Below, piece after piece: positions 8,023-17,082 of a DNA stretch of 64,000 bases. The position numbers and the translations under genes were made by a program. The notes under the pieces were generated by a model that was not told the origin of the DNA, searched no databases, and worked only from the letters and a program-made list of their open reading frames with translations. Origin of the DNA: Geovibrio ferrireducens (lineage in GTDB: Bacteria; Chrysiogenota; Deferribacteres; Deferribacterales; Geovibrionaceae); contig NZ_JAJAPB010000002.1 of the NCBI RefSeq assembly GCF_026226615.1, forward strand, positions 62,001-126,000. The letters run 5' to 3'. Position 1 is the first letter of the stretch. Each line of letters starts with the position of its first letter.

Positions 8023-9231
8023 ATGAACTCATTCAAAGTTGCAGACAACGTCCACTGGGTCGGTGTCAGAGACCCTGAGCTTGAAATTTTTGACGTAGTA
8101 ATCCCCACAGAACACGGAACCACATACAACAGCTACCTTGTGCAGGGTACAAAAAAGAAAGCGCTCATTGAAGCCAACAAGCTTCTTTTCAAAGATACAT
8201 ACATCCAGACTGTAGAGGAGATCTGCCCCGTCAGTGAGATCGACTATATAATCCTCAACCATAATGAGCCGGATCACTCAGGCTGTCTGCCTGTTCTTCT
8301 GGAAATGAACCCGAATATTGAAGTTATCTACTCCAAAACGGCTAAAACCTTTGTGGATAATATAGTAAACGGAGAATACAACGGCCGCGCAGTGGGTGAT
8401 GATGATGTGATTGACCTCGGCGGCAAGACCCTCCGCTTCTTCCACACCCCCTTCCTCCACTGGCCGGATACCATGTTCACCTACCTTGTGGAGGACAAGA
8501 TCCTCTTCCCGTGCGACTTCCTCGGCGCGCACTACTGCAGCGGCGAGAAGATATTTAATGATGAACTTGAGAGAAAAGATGATGCCATGGAGGCTTTCAA
8601 GTTTTACTACTCCATGATCATGCGCCCGTACAAGGAGCATATACTCAAGGCTCTTCACAAGATCAAAGACATAGAAATAACAATGGTCTGCCCCTCTCAC
8701 GGGCCTATTCTCCGTGAGAATCCCGAAAGATATATCGAGTGGTATAAAAAGCAGGCGGACAGATATTATAAAAATATGCAGGACAGAAGGGTCGCTATAG
8801 TTTACGCCACCGCCTACGGAAACACAAAGATGCTGGCGGACAGCATTAAAGCAGGTGTGGAAGAGACAGGGGTGAAAGCTGTCCTTCTGGACGCTGCTGC
8901 CCTCCCCGTCGGCGAACTGATAGACGAGATAGAGATTTCCTACGGCCTTCTCATAGGTACGCCCACGCTTAATGCAAAGGCTCCCAAGCCCATACTTAAC
9001 CTTTTTGCATACTTTGTGGTGCTTAACATGGTAAACAGACTTGCTGGCGCTTTCGGCTCATTCGGCTGGAGCGGCGAAGGTGTGAAGGTCAGTGAGGATA
9101 TTATGAAAAGCATGAGGATGAAGCTTCCGATGGAGTCCTTCAAAGTCAAAATGACTCCTTCGGCGGAAGACCTCGAAAAAGCCTATGCATGGGGACGTGA
9201 CTTCGGCATGGCTGTGCTTGAGGCCAACTAG
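8023..9231 (+). CDS. A-type flavodiiron protein (FprA-like O2/NO reductase)
   Basis: The 402-residue protein has an N-terminal metallo-beta-lactamase-fold domain that binds a di-iron centre. The ligand motif NHNEPDHSG (His80, Glu82, Asp84, His85) is followed by a His in FHTPFLHWP, an Asp in PCDFLGAH, and the final His in CPSHGP near residue 227. A flavodoxin domain (about 250-400) carries the FMN-binding stretch YATAYGNTKMLA. The family reduces O2 to water and/or NO to N2O in the cytoplasm of anaerobes, fed by rubredoxin, which is encoded just upstream. Whether it prefers O2 or NO cannot be read from the sequence. Confidence 0.93.
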   Translation: MNSFKVADNVHWVGVRDPELEIFDVVIPTEHGTTYNSYLVQGTKKKALIEANKLLFKDTYIQTVEEICPVSEIDYIILNHNEPDHSGCLPVLLEMNPNIEVIYSKTAKTFVDNIVNGEYNGRAVGDDDVIDLGGKTLRFFHTPFLHWPDTMFTYLVEDKILFPCDFLGAHYCSGEKIFNDELERKDDAMEAFKFYYSMIMRPYKEHILKALHKIKDIEITMVCPSHGPILRENPERYIEWYKKQADRYYKNMQDRRVAIVYATAYGNTKMLADSIKAGVEETGVKAVLLDAAALPVGELIDEIEISYGLLIGTPTLNAKAPKPILNLFAYFVVLNMVNRLAGAFGSFGWSGEGVKVSEDIMKSMRMKLPMESFKVKMTPSAEDLEKAYAWGRDFGMAVLEAN

Positions 9232-9242
9232 AGACATTTAAT

Positions 9243-9318
9243 TCAGTCTGAGATTCTTCACCCTTCGGGCTCAGAATGACGCTTGATATAACGTCATCAT
9301 AAACGCAGTGAAGGATCT
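9243..9318. repeat. Short dispersed repeat (REP-like), two partial units
   Basis: The unit AGATTCTTCACCCTTCGGGC plus TCAGAATGAC (9250-9279) and an inverted remnant ACGCAGTGAAGGATCT (9303-9318) fill the gap between the flavodiiron and Rieske genes. Related units occur at 16532-16620, 30352-30388, 30514-30551 and 53292-53405. All are intergenic. Confidence 0.65.
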
Positions 9319-9336
9319 CGGACAGAGGTTTTTATT

Positions 9337-9672
9337 ATGGATTTCATCAAAGCGGCAAAGACAGAGGACTTCTCAGGCACAAGCTGGAAAACTGTTAAGA
9401 TTCTCGCCAAAAACATAGGCATATTCAAAAGGGAGGACGGCTCCTTTTATGCCATGGAGATAAGCTGCAAGCACCAGCAGGCAAACCTTCTGGCAAACGG
9501 ACTCCCGAAGAGCGGCAGCATAATCAAATGCACACGCCACGGCTGGGAGTATGATCTTGCGACAGGCAGGTGTCTTACACATCCGGACGGACATGCAGAT
9601 CTCCGCTTCTACGGCACAAAGGTTGAAGAGGGTGTAATTTTCATATCCGCCGCGCCTCTGCCCAAAGATTAG
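9337..9672 (+). CDS. Small Rieske [2Fe-2S] ferredoxin
   Basis: This 111-residue single-domain Rieske protein has both ligand motifs: CKH (Cys44, His46) and CTRH (Cys65, His68), followed by GWEYD. It has no signal peptide or membrane anchor, so it is a soluble cytoplasmic electron carrier of the NirD/BphF type rather than a cytochrome bc1 subunit. The neighbouring rubredoxin and flavodiiron genes suggest a redox or oxygen-defence role, but no partner enzyme is adjacent. Its stop overlaps the stop of the convergent membrane-protein gene by 4 bases. Confidence 0.88.
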   Translation: MDFIKAAKTEDFSGTSWKTVKILAKNIGIFKREDGSFYAMEISCKHQQANLLANGLPKSGSIIKCTRHGWEYDLATGRCLTHPDGHADLRFYGTKVEEGVIFISAAPLPKD

Positions 9673-10211
9673 GCAAAAAAAGCCGGAACAAGCTGGGTAA
9701 GGAAAAAAGCCATGAGCACGGCGAGCGCCGCGCGGTAGTAAGTTATACCGTTAAGGTAACTGAACGCAAAAATGCCTATGCTGAGATACCAGCCCACATA
9801 AAGCCCCATAAAGACCTTAAGCATTACACCTGAAAGAAGAAAACTCACCGGACTTATGACAGCCGTCATCTCCATCGCCAGAACAATTCTCAGAAGAGGC
9901 AGAAAAGATTCCGCCTTGCGCCTGCACAGCATGAACATGAACAGAAAAAAGAACCCTGACATGAGGATTCCTTCCAGCATATTCTCAAAATTAAAGAACT
10001 CCGCCTCACCGGTAAACGGCGAACGGTAAGGGATAAGGTATGCTGCCAGCATGATGGTGATCAGGTTGAAAATATGGAGCCTGTTGAGGATAAGGTTGTA
10101 GAGCGCCCGTCTGTTAAACAGGATGAAATTGGCGGCAGTGTACGCCGTGTTCAGAAGAGAAGGATATTCTGCGCTACCAGTCTTTTGATCCGTTTTCCCA
10201 TCCGTTCCCAT
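9669..10211 (-). CDS. Multi-pass membrane protein, possibly Yip1-like
   Basis: Starting at the ATG at 10211 (MGTDGKT), this is a 180-residue protein with a short polar N-terminus and about five hydrophobic segments. The segments include NLITIMLAAYLI, ILMSGFFFLFMFML, VISPVSFLLSGVML and AALAVLMAFFLTQL. The layout, a short polar head followed by membrane helices, recalls the Yip1/YIF family, but I see no decisive motif. It overlaps the end of the HD phosphohydrolase gene by 38 bases and ends the long liv-paaK operon, converging on the Rieske gene. No function is assigned. Confidence 0.65.
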   Translation of the reverse strand: MGTDGKTDQKTGSAEYPSLLNTAYTAANFILFNRRALYNLILNRLHIFNLITIMLAAYLIPYRSPFTGEAEFFNFENMLEGILMSGFFFLFMFMLCRRKAESFLPLLRIVLAMEMTAVISPVSFLLSGVMLKVFMGLYVGWYLSIGIFAFSYLNGITYYRAALAVLMAFFLTQLVPAFFA

Positions 10212-10755
10212 CACCGTACCACCATTCGTAATATCTCGTTTCCAGAATGCTTTCCGCAAGCTGTATGCCCTTCTCTGTCTTAAGGCGCTTCACTGCTGAT
10301 TTCAGCCAGTTTCCCGCCTGTTCGTTCCCTTTGTCGAGCTGCTCCTTGAGGAACATAATCAGTTCAAGAACATCGGCTTCCTTGGCGATTTTTGCTTCCA
10401 GAGTCTTCTGCTGTGCGTATTCATCTATGAGCTCCGTTACCTCCGCCTCAAGGGGAAGCCCCTTCAGAGCATCCCGCAGGGCTTTCTGATCGTCAGATTT
10501 GACATATCTCTGCTGGAGGTAGTTAAGGTCTCCGGTTCTGGCTTCCTCAAGGTCGTGAAACAGGCACATTTTCAGCACCTTGTTCACATCAGCGCCAAGC
10601 ATGGCTGCCATTGTGTAGCCTATCACGGTGACGCGGAAGCTGTGCTCCGCCACGCTCTGCTTTCCGGAGCCGAGATATGGGATTCCAGTTCTCTGCAGGT
10701 TCTGGAGAAACCCCGCCTCAAAAAAGAAATTAATTATCCTCTGGTCGTCCTTCAT
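10174..10755 (-). CDS. HD-domain phosphohydrolase, YfbR/HDDC2-like 5'-deoxynucleotidase
   Basis: The 193-residue protein carries the HD signature: His38 in VAEHSF, His67-Asp68 in FHDLEEARTGDL, and Asp128 in EADVLEL. The HDLEEARTGD stretch is characteristic of the YfbR/HDDC2 group, which removes the phosphate from deoxynucleoside 5'-monophosphates. It starts 1 base after the paaK stop on the minus strand, so it is translated from the transporter-ligase operon. The metabolic link to that operon is unclear. Confidence 0.82.
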   Translation of the reverse strand: MKDDQRIINFFFEAGFLQNLQRTGIPYLGSGKQSVAEHSFRVTVIGYTMAAMLGADVNKVLKMCLFHDLEEARTGDLNYLQQRYVKSDDQKALRDALKGLPLEAEVTELIDEYAQQKTLEAKIAKEADVLELIMFLKEQLDKGNEQAGNWLKSAVKRLKTEKGIQLAESILETRYYEWWYGDGNGWENGSKDW

Positions 10756-10756
10756 G

Positions 10757-12061
10757 TTATTCCGGCTTGCGGTTGTCTATAACCCTTTTAGCTTTGCCTT
10801 CAAAACGCTCAAGGGTTTTGGGCATTACAAGCTTAACTCTGGGTTTTATGAGTATCGCCTGCTGGAAGACACGCACAAGCTCCTCCATCAGTGATTTCTG
10901 TTTTTTCATCTCATCAAAGAACAGCGCCTCGCTGACCTCAATCTGTATCTCAAGTTCATCCAGAACGCCCTTCTTGCTCACTATCATCATAAAGTGAGGC
11001 GAAGCGCCGCTCACCGATTCGAGAGCCTCGGCAACCTGTGACGGATAAACGTTCACACCGTTTATAATCAGCATGTCATCGGTTCTGCCTCTGGGCTTCT
11101 CCATCTTAATGAGTGTTCTGCCGCAGGCGCATTTCTCTCTGTAGAGTCTGGTTACGTCTCTTGTTCTGTAGCGTATAAGGGGCATTGCCTCCCTTTTCAG
11201 GGTGGTGATGACAAGCTCGCCCTTCTCGCCGAGGGGCAGAGGTTTGAGTGTTTCCGGATCTATTATCTCAACATAAAAATGGTCTTCGTTAACATGCAGG
11301 CCGCTTTTTTCCAGACATTCCCCAGCGATTCCGGGGCCCATAAGCTCGGAGAGACCGTAGTTGTCCACAGCGTCAATACCGAGTTTTTCCTCTATCTCCT
11401 GCCTTATCTTCTCACCCCACGGCTCACTGCCGAAGAGTCCTGTCTTAAGGTGCAGGTCGTTTTTATTCAGTCCCATCTTGCTGAGGGTTTCGGCTATGTG
11501 CAGGGCATATGAAGGGGTACTGACAAGCACTGTACTTCTGTAGTCCTGCATTATGCCTATCTGCCTTGCCGTGTTTCCGCTGGAAACGGGAATAACGGAC
11601 GCGCCTATATGCTCCGCCCCGTAGTGAAGCCCGAAACCGCCTGTGAAAAGCCCGTAGGTGAAGGCAACATGAACTATGTCCTGCTCATCCGCTCCGCCAG
11701 CTATTATTATGCGCGCCACAAGGTCTTTCCAGTTTTCCAGATCCGCCCTTGTGTAACCCACTACTGTGGGCTTGCCTGTGGTTCCGCTGGATGAATGTAT
11801 GCGCACTATGTCCCGCAGGGGCACTGCGAACATTCCGTAGGGATAATTATCTCTCAGATCCTGCTTCGTGGTGAAGGGGAGGTTCGCTATATCAGTAAGT
11901 TCTTTGACGGAATCAGGCTTGATACCTGTCTCATCAAACTTTTTCTTATAGAAATCCACATTTTTATAGGCACGGTTAAGGGTAGACTGAAGACGCTCAA
12001 GCTGAAACGCCTCTCTCTCCTCAACACTCATCGTTTCTTCACGTTCCTGCCAGTATTTCAT
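10757..12061 (-). CDS. paaK: Phenylacetate-CoA ligase family protein (copy 1)
   Basis: This 434-residue adenylate-forming enzyme activates an aryl-acetic acid (phenylacetate or a relative) with ATP and CoA. The AMP-binding loop [16 protein letters not shown] is near residues 91-106, followed by [26 protein letters not shown] and the hinge region [19 protein letters not shown]. It sits 1 base after livF at the end of a complete branched-chain-type ABC transporter operon. The transporter may therefore import the substrate or an amino acid that leads to it. It is a paralogue of 17083-18384. Confidence 0.92.
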   Translation of the reverse strand: MKYWQEREETMSVEEREAFQLERLQSTLNRAYKNVDFYKKKFDETGIKPDSVKELTDIANLPFTTKQDLRDNYPYGMFAVPLRDIVRIHSSSGTTGKPTVVGYTRADLENWKDLVARIIIAGGADEQDIVHVAFTYGLFTGGFGLHYGAEHIGASVIPVSSGNTARQIGIMQDYRSTVLVSTPSYALHIAETLSKMGLNKNDLHLKTGLFGSEPWGEKIRQEIEEKLGIDAVDNYGLSELMGPGIAGECLEKSGLHVNEDHFYVEIIDPETLKPLPLGEKGELVITTLKREAMPLIRYRTRDVTRLYREKCACGRTLIKMEKPRGRTDDMLIINGVNVYPSQVAEALESVSGASPHFMMIVSKKGVLDELEIQIEVSEALFFDEMKKQKSLMEELVRVFQQAILIKPRVKLVMPKTLERFEGKAKRVIDNRKPE

Positions 12062-12062
12062 T

Positions 12063-12788
12063 CTATCTCTCCCACTTCTCCTTGTATTCCTTTCCGAGGT
12101 AAGCCCGCTTAACCTCGTTGTCGCCGAGAAGCTCTTTAGCGCTCCCCTGAAGAACTATGCGCCCGTTCTCAAGCACATAGCCTCTGTCGGCGTATTTCAG
12201 AGCCATGGCAGCATTCTGCTCCACGAGAAGAATCGTAAGACCTGTCTTGGAGAGAGCAGCCAGTTTTTCATATACATCTTTTATCACAAGGGGCGCAAGC
12301 CCCATGGACGGTTCATCCATCAAAAGCAGCTTCGGTCTGCACATAAGCGCGCGCCCTATGGCAAGCATCTGCTGCTCACCGCCGGAAAGCATGCCCGCCT
12401 GCTGGCTTTTACGCTCCCTAAGCACAGGAAACATCGAATAAATCTCTTCGATTTTATCGGAGTTTTCCTTTGAGCTTTTGGAAAAGCCGCCCATAAGGAT
12501 ATTCTCAAGCACGGACATATTGGCAAAAACCCTGCGCCCTTCGGGAACAAGTGCTATGCCCTTTGCCGCCGCCTGATGCACCTTCATTGCCGCTATGCTC
12601 TCACCCATAAACACAGCTTCGCCCTGCTTAGCTGGAACTATACCCATCACAGAGTTCAGCAGGGTTGTTTTCCCTGCTCCGTTGCTGCCGATGAGGGAAA
12701 CAAACTCTCCCTCGCTCACGTGCACGGAAACGTTGGAAAGCGCCTCTACAGCGCCGTATGAAACACAGAGGGACTTAACCTTAAGCAT
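12063..12788 (-). CDS. livF: Branched-chain amino acid-type ABC transporter ATP-binding protein LivF
   Basis: This is a 241-residue ABC ATPase. I chose the ATG at 12788 (MLKVKSLCV): it has a GGGGGA ribosome-binding site 5 bases upstream and overlaps the livG stop by 8 bases. The Walker A GSNGAGKT, the signature LSGGEQQ, Walker B LLLMDEPS and the switch His region LLVEQN are present. It pairs with LivG to power the HAAT-family importer encoded upstream. Confidence 0.95.
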   Translation of the reverse strand: MLKVKSLCVSYGAVEALSNVSVHVSEGEFVSLIGSNGAGKTTLLNSVMGIVPAKQGEAVFMGESIAAMKVHQAAAKGIALVPEGRRVFANMSVLENILMGGFSKSSKENSDKIEEIYSMFPVLRERKSQQAGMLSGGEQQMLAIGRALMCRPKLLLMDEPSMGLAPLVIKDVYEKLAALSKTGLTILLVEQNAAMALKYADRGYVLENGRIVLQGSAKELLGDNEVKRAYLGKEYKEKWER

Positions 12789-13533
12789 CTTCATCCCCCA
12801 GATAAGCCTTGAGAACAGCCTCATTGTTCCTTATTTCGTCATATGTGCCGCAGGCTATCTTCTCGCCGAAATTGAGGCAGACCACATATTCGGCAAGGCT
12901 GGAGATAAACTGCATGTCATGCTCAACCATGAGAATAGTTATGCCGTCGGCAGAAACCTTGCGCACTATGCCTGCCAGACGTTCCTTCTCAGCCATGTTC
13001 AGCCCCGCCGCAGGTTCGTCCAGCAGGAGAAGCTTAGGCTTTGAGATAACCGCTCTGGCCATCTCAAAGTTTTTCAGCACGCCGTAAGGCACGGAAGACG
13101 GCCTGTGGTGCTGAAAGTCCTGCACGCCCGCAAACTCAAGGAACGTGTCTATCTCTTCCGATGTTTTTTTCCAGTATGACTTATTCAGCCGGAATGCGCT
13201 TTTCAGCACGGAGGGTTTGTCACGGCCTATGATGCCGAGATACATGTTCTCACGCAGTGAAAGCTCAGGGATTATGTTCAGGTTCTGGAACGTGCGAGAT
13301 ATTCCGGAATTAAACACCCTGTGCGGCCTTGCCTTTGTGATGTCTTTATCCATAAACCGCACAGAGCCCGCGACAGGGGTCACAAACCCGGTCACAACAT
13401 TAAACATGGTGGTTTTTCCTGCCCCGTTGGGGCCTATGAGTGCGGAAATGCTCCCGTTCTTCACAGTAAAACTCACATCAGTAAGCGCTTTTACCCCGCC
13501 GAAGCGGACGGATATATCCTTTACCTCAAGCAT
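12781..13533 (-). CDS. livG: Branched-chain amino acid-type ABC transporter ATP-binding protein LivG
   Basis: This 250-residue ABC ATPase carries Walker A GPNGAGKT, the Q-loop region SRTFQNL, Walker B LLLLDEPAAGLN and the switch sequence MVEHD. The AAGLNMAE stretch after Walker B and the C-terminal CGTYDEIRNNEAVLKAYLG are typical of LivG. It overlaps the upstream livM by 8 bases and the downstream livF by 8 bases, which points to translational coupling. Confidence 0.95.
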   Translation of the reverse strand: MLEVKDISVRFGGVKALTDVSFTVKNGSISALIGPNGAGKTTMFNVVTGFVTPVAGSVRFMDKDITKARPHRVFNSGISRTFQNLNIIPELSLRENMYLGIIGRDKPSVLKSAFRLNKSYWKKTSEEIDTFLEFAGVQDFQHHRPSSVPYGVLKNFEMARAVISKPKLLLLDEPAAGLNMAEKERLAGIVRKVSADGITILMVEHDMQFISSLAEYVVCLNFGEKIACGTYDEIRNNEAVLKAYLGDEDA

Positions 13534-14461
13534 CTTTCTTCCTCAGTTTAGAGAGGGTTCCGGCTATGCCGCCGGGAACAAACATAACACAAACGGCCAG
13601 AAGCCCGCCGTAGATAAGCATTTCATAATCCTCGGCAGAGGCGAAAAGCTCCGGCACAAGCCCAAGAATCACTGCGCCTATCACACCGCCTGTTATGTAG
13701 CCGAGCCCGCCCACGGTGGCCATCGCCACAAGCTCTATGGAGTACTTGAGGCTGAAAGAGACAGGGCTGATGAAATGTGCGAAGAAGGCATACAGTGAGC
13801 CGTTAAGGGCTGTGAAGCCCGCCACAAAAGCAAAAACAAGCAGCTTGGTCTGCACAGTGTCCAGTCCGTAGCTGTTTGAGGCGGATTCGGATGATTTTAT
13901 AAACTTAAGCTTGTAATGCAGAAATGACTTATCAAAAAGCTCCAGAAGAAACAGCACAATCACAAAATAAACGGACATCAGCACAAAGTAAGCCTGATCC
14001 AGCCCGAAATACAACCCGAAGAACTCTATGTCCCCTATCCCCATGAGGCCGGAGGGGCCGCCGGTTATGAAGTCCATCTCGTTCATGAGTATGTAGACGA
14101 TCATTCCGAAACCGAGTGTAGCCATAGCCAGATAATGCCCGTGGAGTCTCAGTACCGGCCAGCCTATAACATAGGCTATGATAAAGCATCCGGCGAAGGA
14201 GACAGGGAATGTCATAAGCGCATTCCAGCCGTAAGTGGCTGAAAGAACGCCCGAAATATATGCTCCCAGACCGAAGAACGCAGCCTGCCCTATGGAGATT
14301 ATTCCCGTGTAGCCGAGAAGTATATTAAGACCCGTAGCGTTCAGCGCATGGATCATTATAACCACCGCAACGCCGAGATAATATTCGTTGTCAACCGTGA
14401 GACCCACTGCGGCAAGCACAAAAGCCGCAATAAGCGAAGGAAAAGGATTTATCTTTCTCAT
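13526..14461 (-). CDS. livM: Branched-chain amino acid-type ABC permease LivM
   Basis: This 311-residue membrane protein has about ten hydrophobic segments and the family landmarks NILLGYTGIISIGQAAFFGLGAY and ITGGPSGLMGI. It forms the translocation pore with LivH. Its ATG overlaps the livH stop by 4 bases. Confidence 0.94.
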   Translation of the reverse strand: MRKINPFPSLIAAFVLAAVGLTVDNEYYLGVAVVIMIHALNATGLNILLGYTGIISIGQAAFFGLGAYISGVLSATYGWNALMTFPVSFAGCFIIAYVIGWPVLRLHGHYLAMATLGFGMIVYILMNEMDFITGGPSGLMGIGDIEFFGLYFGLDQAYFVLMSVYFVIVLFLLELFDKSFLHYKLKFIKSSESASNSYGLDTVQTKLLVFAFVAGFTALNGSLYAFFAHFISPVSFSLKYSIELVAMATVGGLGYITGGVIGAVILGLVPELFASAEDYEMLIYGGLLAVCVMFVPGGIAGTLSKLRKKDA

Positions 14462-15321
14462 ACGCGCTTAGCCATCCTTTTTCCGAACAGACCCGCAGGC
14501 TTCACAAACAAAATCAGAAGTATGACCACAAAAGCTATGGCATCCTTATAACCTGAGGGCATTATTGTTGCGGCAAAGCTTTCCAGAAGCCCCAGAAGAA
14601 CACCGCCCGCCACAGCGCCCCAGAAGCTGCCCAGACCGCCGAGAATGGCGGCGGCAAAGCCTTTGAGACCTATCATAACCCCGTCGTCATAGGTTACAAA
14701 GGTAATGGGGGAGATAAGCACCCCGGCGGCAGCGCCCACAGCAGCGGCCACGCCGAAGCTCATTACACGCACCATCACTGCATTTATCCCGCAGATTCCA
14801 GCCGCTGTCATATCATCGAAACAGGCGCGCATCGCGCGTCCGTATTTGCTTTTTTTAAGGAAAAGGTGCAGCACAAGGGCAATAAATGCGCCCACTGCGA
14901 TAACCATTATGCTCTGGTTTGATATAACCCCGCCGGGAAGCTCAATGCTTTTCACAGGCATGAACTCGCCCACCGTCACCGTATCTCTGCCCCAGATGTG
15001 CATTGCAAAATCCCTCAGCAGGATGGACGCGGCTATGGTAACAGTAATAAGGTTTATATCGTTTTTCACCCGCACAAGATTTATAAACACTCTCTCAAAA
15101 AGAAGTCCGAGAATAAGTGCGGTAACCACAGCCAGAGGGAACGCCAACAGAACAGGCATGCCCATGACAGCGAAGAGAGTGTAGATCAGCATTCCGCCCA
15201 GCATGACAAATTCACCCTGAGCGAAGTTGATAAGCCCCGTCGTGTTGTAGATGATGTTGAAGCCGAGGGCTACCAGCGCATAAATACTGCCGCTGGTGAG
15301 CCCCGAATACAGGAATTGCAT
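14458..15321 (-). CDS. livH: Branched-chain amino acid-type ABC permease LivH
   Basis: This is a 287-residue inner-membrane permease. It shows the LivH landmarks GSIYALVALGFNIIYNTTG, NFAQGEFVMLGG near residues 33-45, and LGGLGSFWGAVAGG near residue 235. The ATG shares a base with the livK stop. It is the partner of LivM in the HAAT-family importer. Confidence 0.94.
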   Translation of the reverse strand: MQFLYSGLTSGSIYALVALGFNIIYNTTGLINFAQGEFVMLGGMLIYTLFAVMGMPVLLAFPLAVVTALILGLLFERVFINLVRVKNDINLITVTIAASILLRDFAMHIWGRDTVTVGEFMPVKSIELPGGVISNQSIMVIAVGAFIALVLHLFLKKSKYGRAMRACFDDMTAAGICGINAVMVRVMSFGVAAAVGAAAGVLISPITFVTYDDGVMIGLKGFAAAILGGLGSFWGAVAGGVLLGLLESFAATIMPSGYKDAIAFVVILLILFVKPAGLFGKRMAKRV

Positions 15322-16442
15322 TATTTCGCTATCTCAAATTTTCCGTCTTTTATTTCGACCATAATAAACGCATCAGAGGAAAGACCGTTGTGATCCTGCT
15401 CTGTCATGTTGAACTCTCCGGCTGTGCCTTTGAACCCTTTTATTCCGGCAAGTGCCGAAACAAACTTTTCAGTATCTGCACCTGATTTTTCATAGGCAAG
15501 CTTAAACAGATAGAAAGCATCATATGCATGACCGCCGAAAGCGGAAACAGGCATGTTGAATTTGCCTTCGTAGTCTTTTTTATACTTCATAAGAACAGGC
15601 TTGAACGGGTCACTGTCTGCCAGTCTGTCGGCAACAATAAGCCTTCCGGCGGGCAGCCTGATTCCGTCAGCGGAAGCGCCCGCAAGCTCAATGAACTTCA
15701 TTGAGGCAACGCCGTGGCTCATGAAAAGGTTCTGTATACCCAGATCTTTGGCATTTTTCGCAACAATTGCGGGAGCAGGTCCCACTCCCCAGCAGATAAC
15801 GGCATCAGGCCCGGCAGCTTTTATTTTGCTGAGCTGGCTTGTCATATCCTTATCCTTGTCGCCGAACTTTTCATCGGAGACAATCTGAATCCCCTGAGCC
15901 TTGGCTCCTTCGATCAGCGCATCCCTTCCGGTCACGCCGAACCCGTTCTGAGCTGTGAGGATTGCGGCTTTTTTCATGCCTTTTGATTTCATGTATTTAA
16001 AAATTGTCTCAGCGGCGTGGATGTCGCTCTGAGGTGTTTTGAAAACATACTTGTTAACAGGAGTGACAATGGCTGCACTCGCTGCACAGCTTATGAGCGG
16101 GGTTTTAAACTTGTCCGCAAGATCTTTAACCGCAAGGCTTGAACCTGTGGTGGTGGGTCCGATCACGGCAAAGACTTTGTCCTTTGTCACCAGTCTTTTG
16201 AAATAGTTAATCGCTCTCTGCTCATCCCCTTGTGTATCGTAGGACACAAGAACCACCTTGTCTCCGTTGATGCCGCCTGCGGCGTTGATTTCAGCCACAA
16301 GCATTTCAGCAGTGAGCTTTTCAGGATGCCCCAGATATGACGCAGGGCCTGTTTCAGCAAACAGAGCACCAAGCCTGACCTCTCCGGCGAATGCGGTAAC
16401 ACTCACCAGAAGAAAGATTAAAACCGTCAGAATACGAACCAT
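15321..16442 (-). CDS. livK: Branched-chain amino acid-type ABC transporter substrate-binding protein
   Basis: The 373-residue periplasmic binding protein has a signal peptide (VRILTVLIFLLVSVTAFA) when started at the ATG at 16442, with GGGGTGG directly upstream. The body matches the Peripla_BP_6 fold: GALFAETGPASYLG, DTQGDEQRAINYFKRL, GPTTTGSSLAV, and NGFGVTGRDALIEGAKAQG. Ligands of this family include branched-chain amino acids, amides, aromatic acids and urea. The operon's aryl-CoA ligase makes an aromatic acid or amino acid plausible. Confidence 0.93.
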   Translation of the reverse strand: MVRILTVLIFLLVSVTAFAGEVRLGALFAETGPASYLGHPEKLTAEMLVAEINAAGGINGDKVVLVSYDTQGDEQRAINYFKRLVTKDKVFAVIGPTTTGSSLAVKDLADKFKTPLISCAASAAIVTPVNKYVFKTPQSDIHAAETIFKYMKSKGMKKAAILTAQNGFGVTGRDALIEGAKAQGIQIVSDEKFGDKDKDMTSQLSKIKAAGPDAVICWGVGPAPAIVAKNAKDLGIQNLFMSHGVASMKFIELAGASADGIRLPAGRLIVADRLADSDPFKPVLMKYKKDYEGKFNMPVSAFGGHAYDAFYLFKLAYEKSGADTEKFVSALAGIKGFKGTAGEFNMTEQDHNGLSSDAFIMVEIKDGKFEIAK

Positions 16443-16531
16443 TTTCCACCCCCGATTTATTTTTATGAGTTTCCGTTTGGGAAACAACAACTTGCAGGTA
16501 AGTCTCACCTAATAACTGGCGTTCAGAAAGT

Positions 16532-16620
16532 CCTCATTCCGAACGCAGTGAAGAATCTGAAGCCTCAGCCAAAGCTTATACCTTAAATAGAGATCCTTCA
16601 CCCTTCGGGCTCAGGATGAC
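16532..16620. repeat. Short dispersed repeat, inverted pair
   Basis: ATTCCGAACGCAGTGAAGAA (from about 16535) and, in opposite orientation, AGATCCTTCACCCTTCGGGC followed by TCAGGATGAC (16591-16620) face each other. They fill the 199-base gap between the ACT gene and livK. They belong to the same family as 9243-9318, and the pair could fold into a long hairpin. Confidence 0.65.
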
Positions 16621-16641
16621 AAGCAACGCAGTTTGTGTTGC

Positions 16642-17073
16642 CTATATCTCGTAAATCTGTTCGCCCTTCATTAGTTTGTAGCCGTTTGCGGTGAGGGTGT
16701 CCACGGCCTTTGCCGTGTCATCAAAGCGGAAAATCATCACAGCGCTGTCTGTGCTTCTCTCCACGAGGGCGTACATGTATTCAACATTGATGGATGCCTT
16801 GCTCAGTGCGCCGAGGACACCTGCAAGCCCGCCGGGATTGTCAGGAACCTCAACAGCCAGAACCTCTGTCCTGCCCACAGTGAACTCATTCTCCCGAAGA
16901 AGACGGTAAGCCTTGTCAGGCTCATTGACAATGAGGCGGAGAATGCCGAAATCGGAAGTGTCAGCAAGGGATAATGCCCTGATGTTTATATTGTTATCTC
17001 CGAGGAGCCCTGTAACCTCGTGAAGTCTGCCTGATTCGTTTTCGATAAACACTGAAATCTGGGTGATTTTCAT
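16642..17073 (-). CDS. Tandem ACT-domain protein
   Basis: The 143-residue protein consists of two ACT domains (about 1-68 and 69-143), recognised by the repeated pattern of ESGRLHEVTGLLGDNNINIRAL and NPGGLAGVLGALSKASINVEY. ACT domains bind amino acids and regulate enzymes. Stand-alone tandem ACT proteins next to phenylacetate-CoA ligase genes are common in anaerobes that oxidise aromatic amino acids. It follows the second ligase gene by 9 bases. A role as sensor of an aromatic or branched-chain amino acid is inference. Confidence 0.88.
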   Translation of the reverse strand: MKITQISVFIENESGRLHEVTGLLGDNNINIRALSLADTSDFGILRLIVNEPDKAYRLLRENEFTVGRTEVLAVEVPDNPGGLAGVLGALSKASINVEYMYALVERSTDSAVMIFRFDDTAKAVDTLTANGYKLMKGEQIYEI

Positions 17074-17082
17074 TCCTGCACC

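Noticed and set aside
13145-13798. 217-codon plus-strand open frame
   Set aside because: It is antisense to livG and livM, with no ribosome-binding site and no family likeness.
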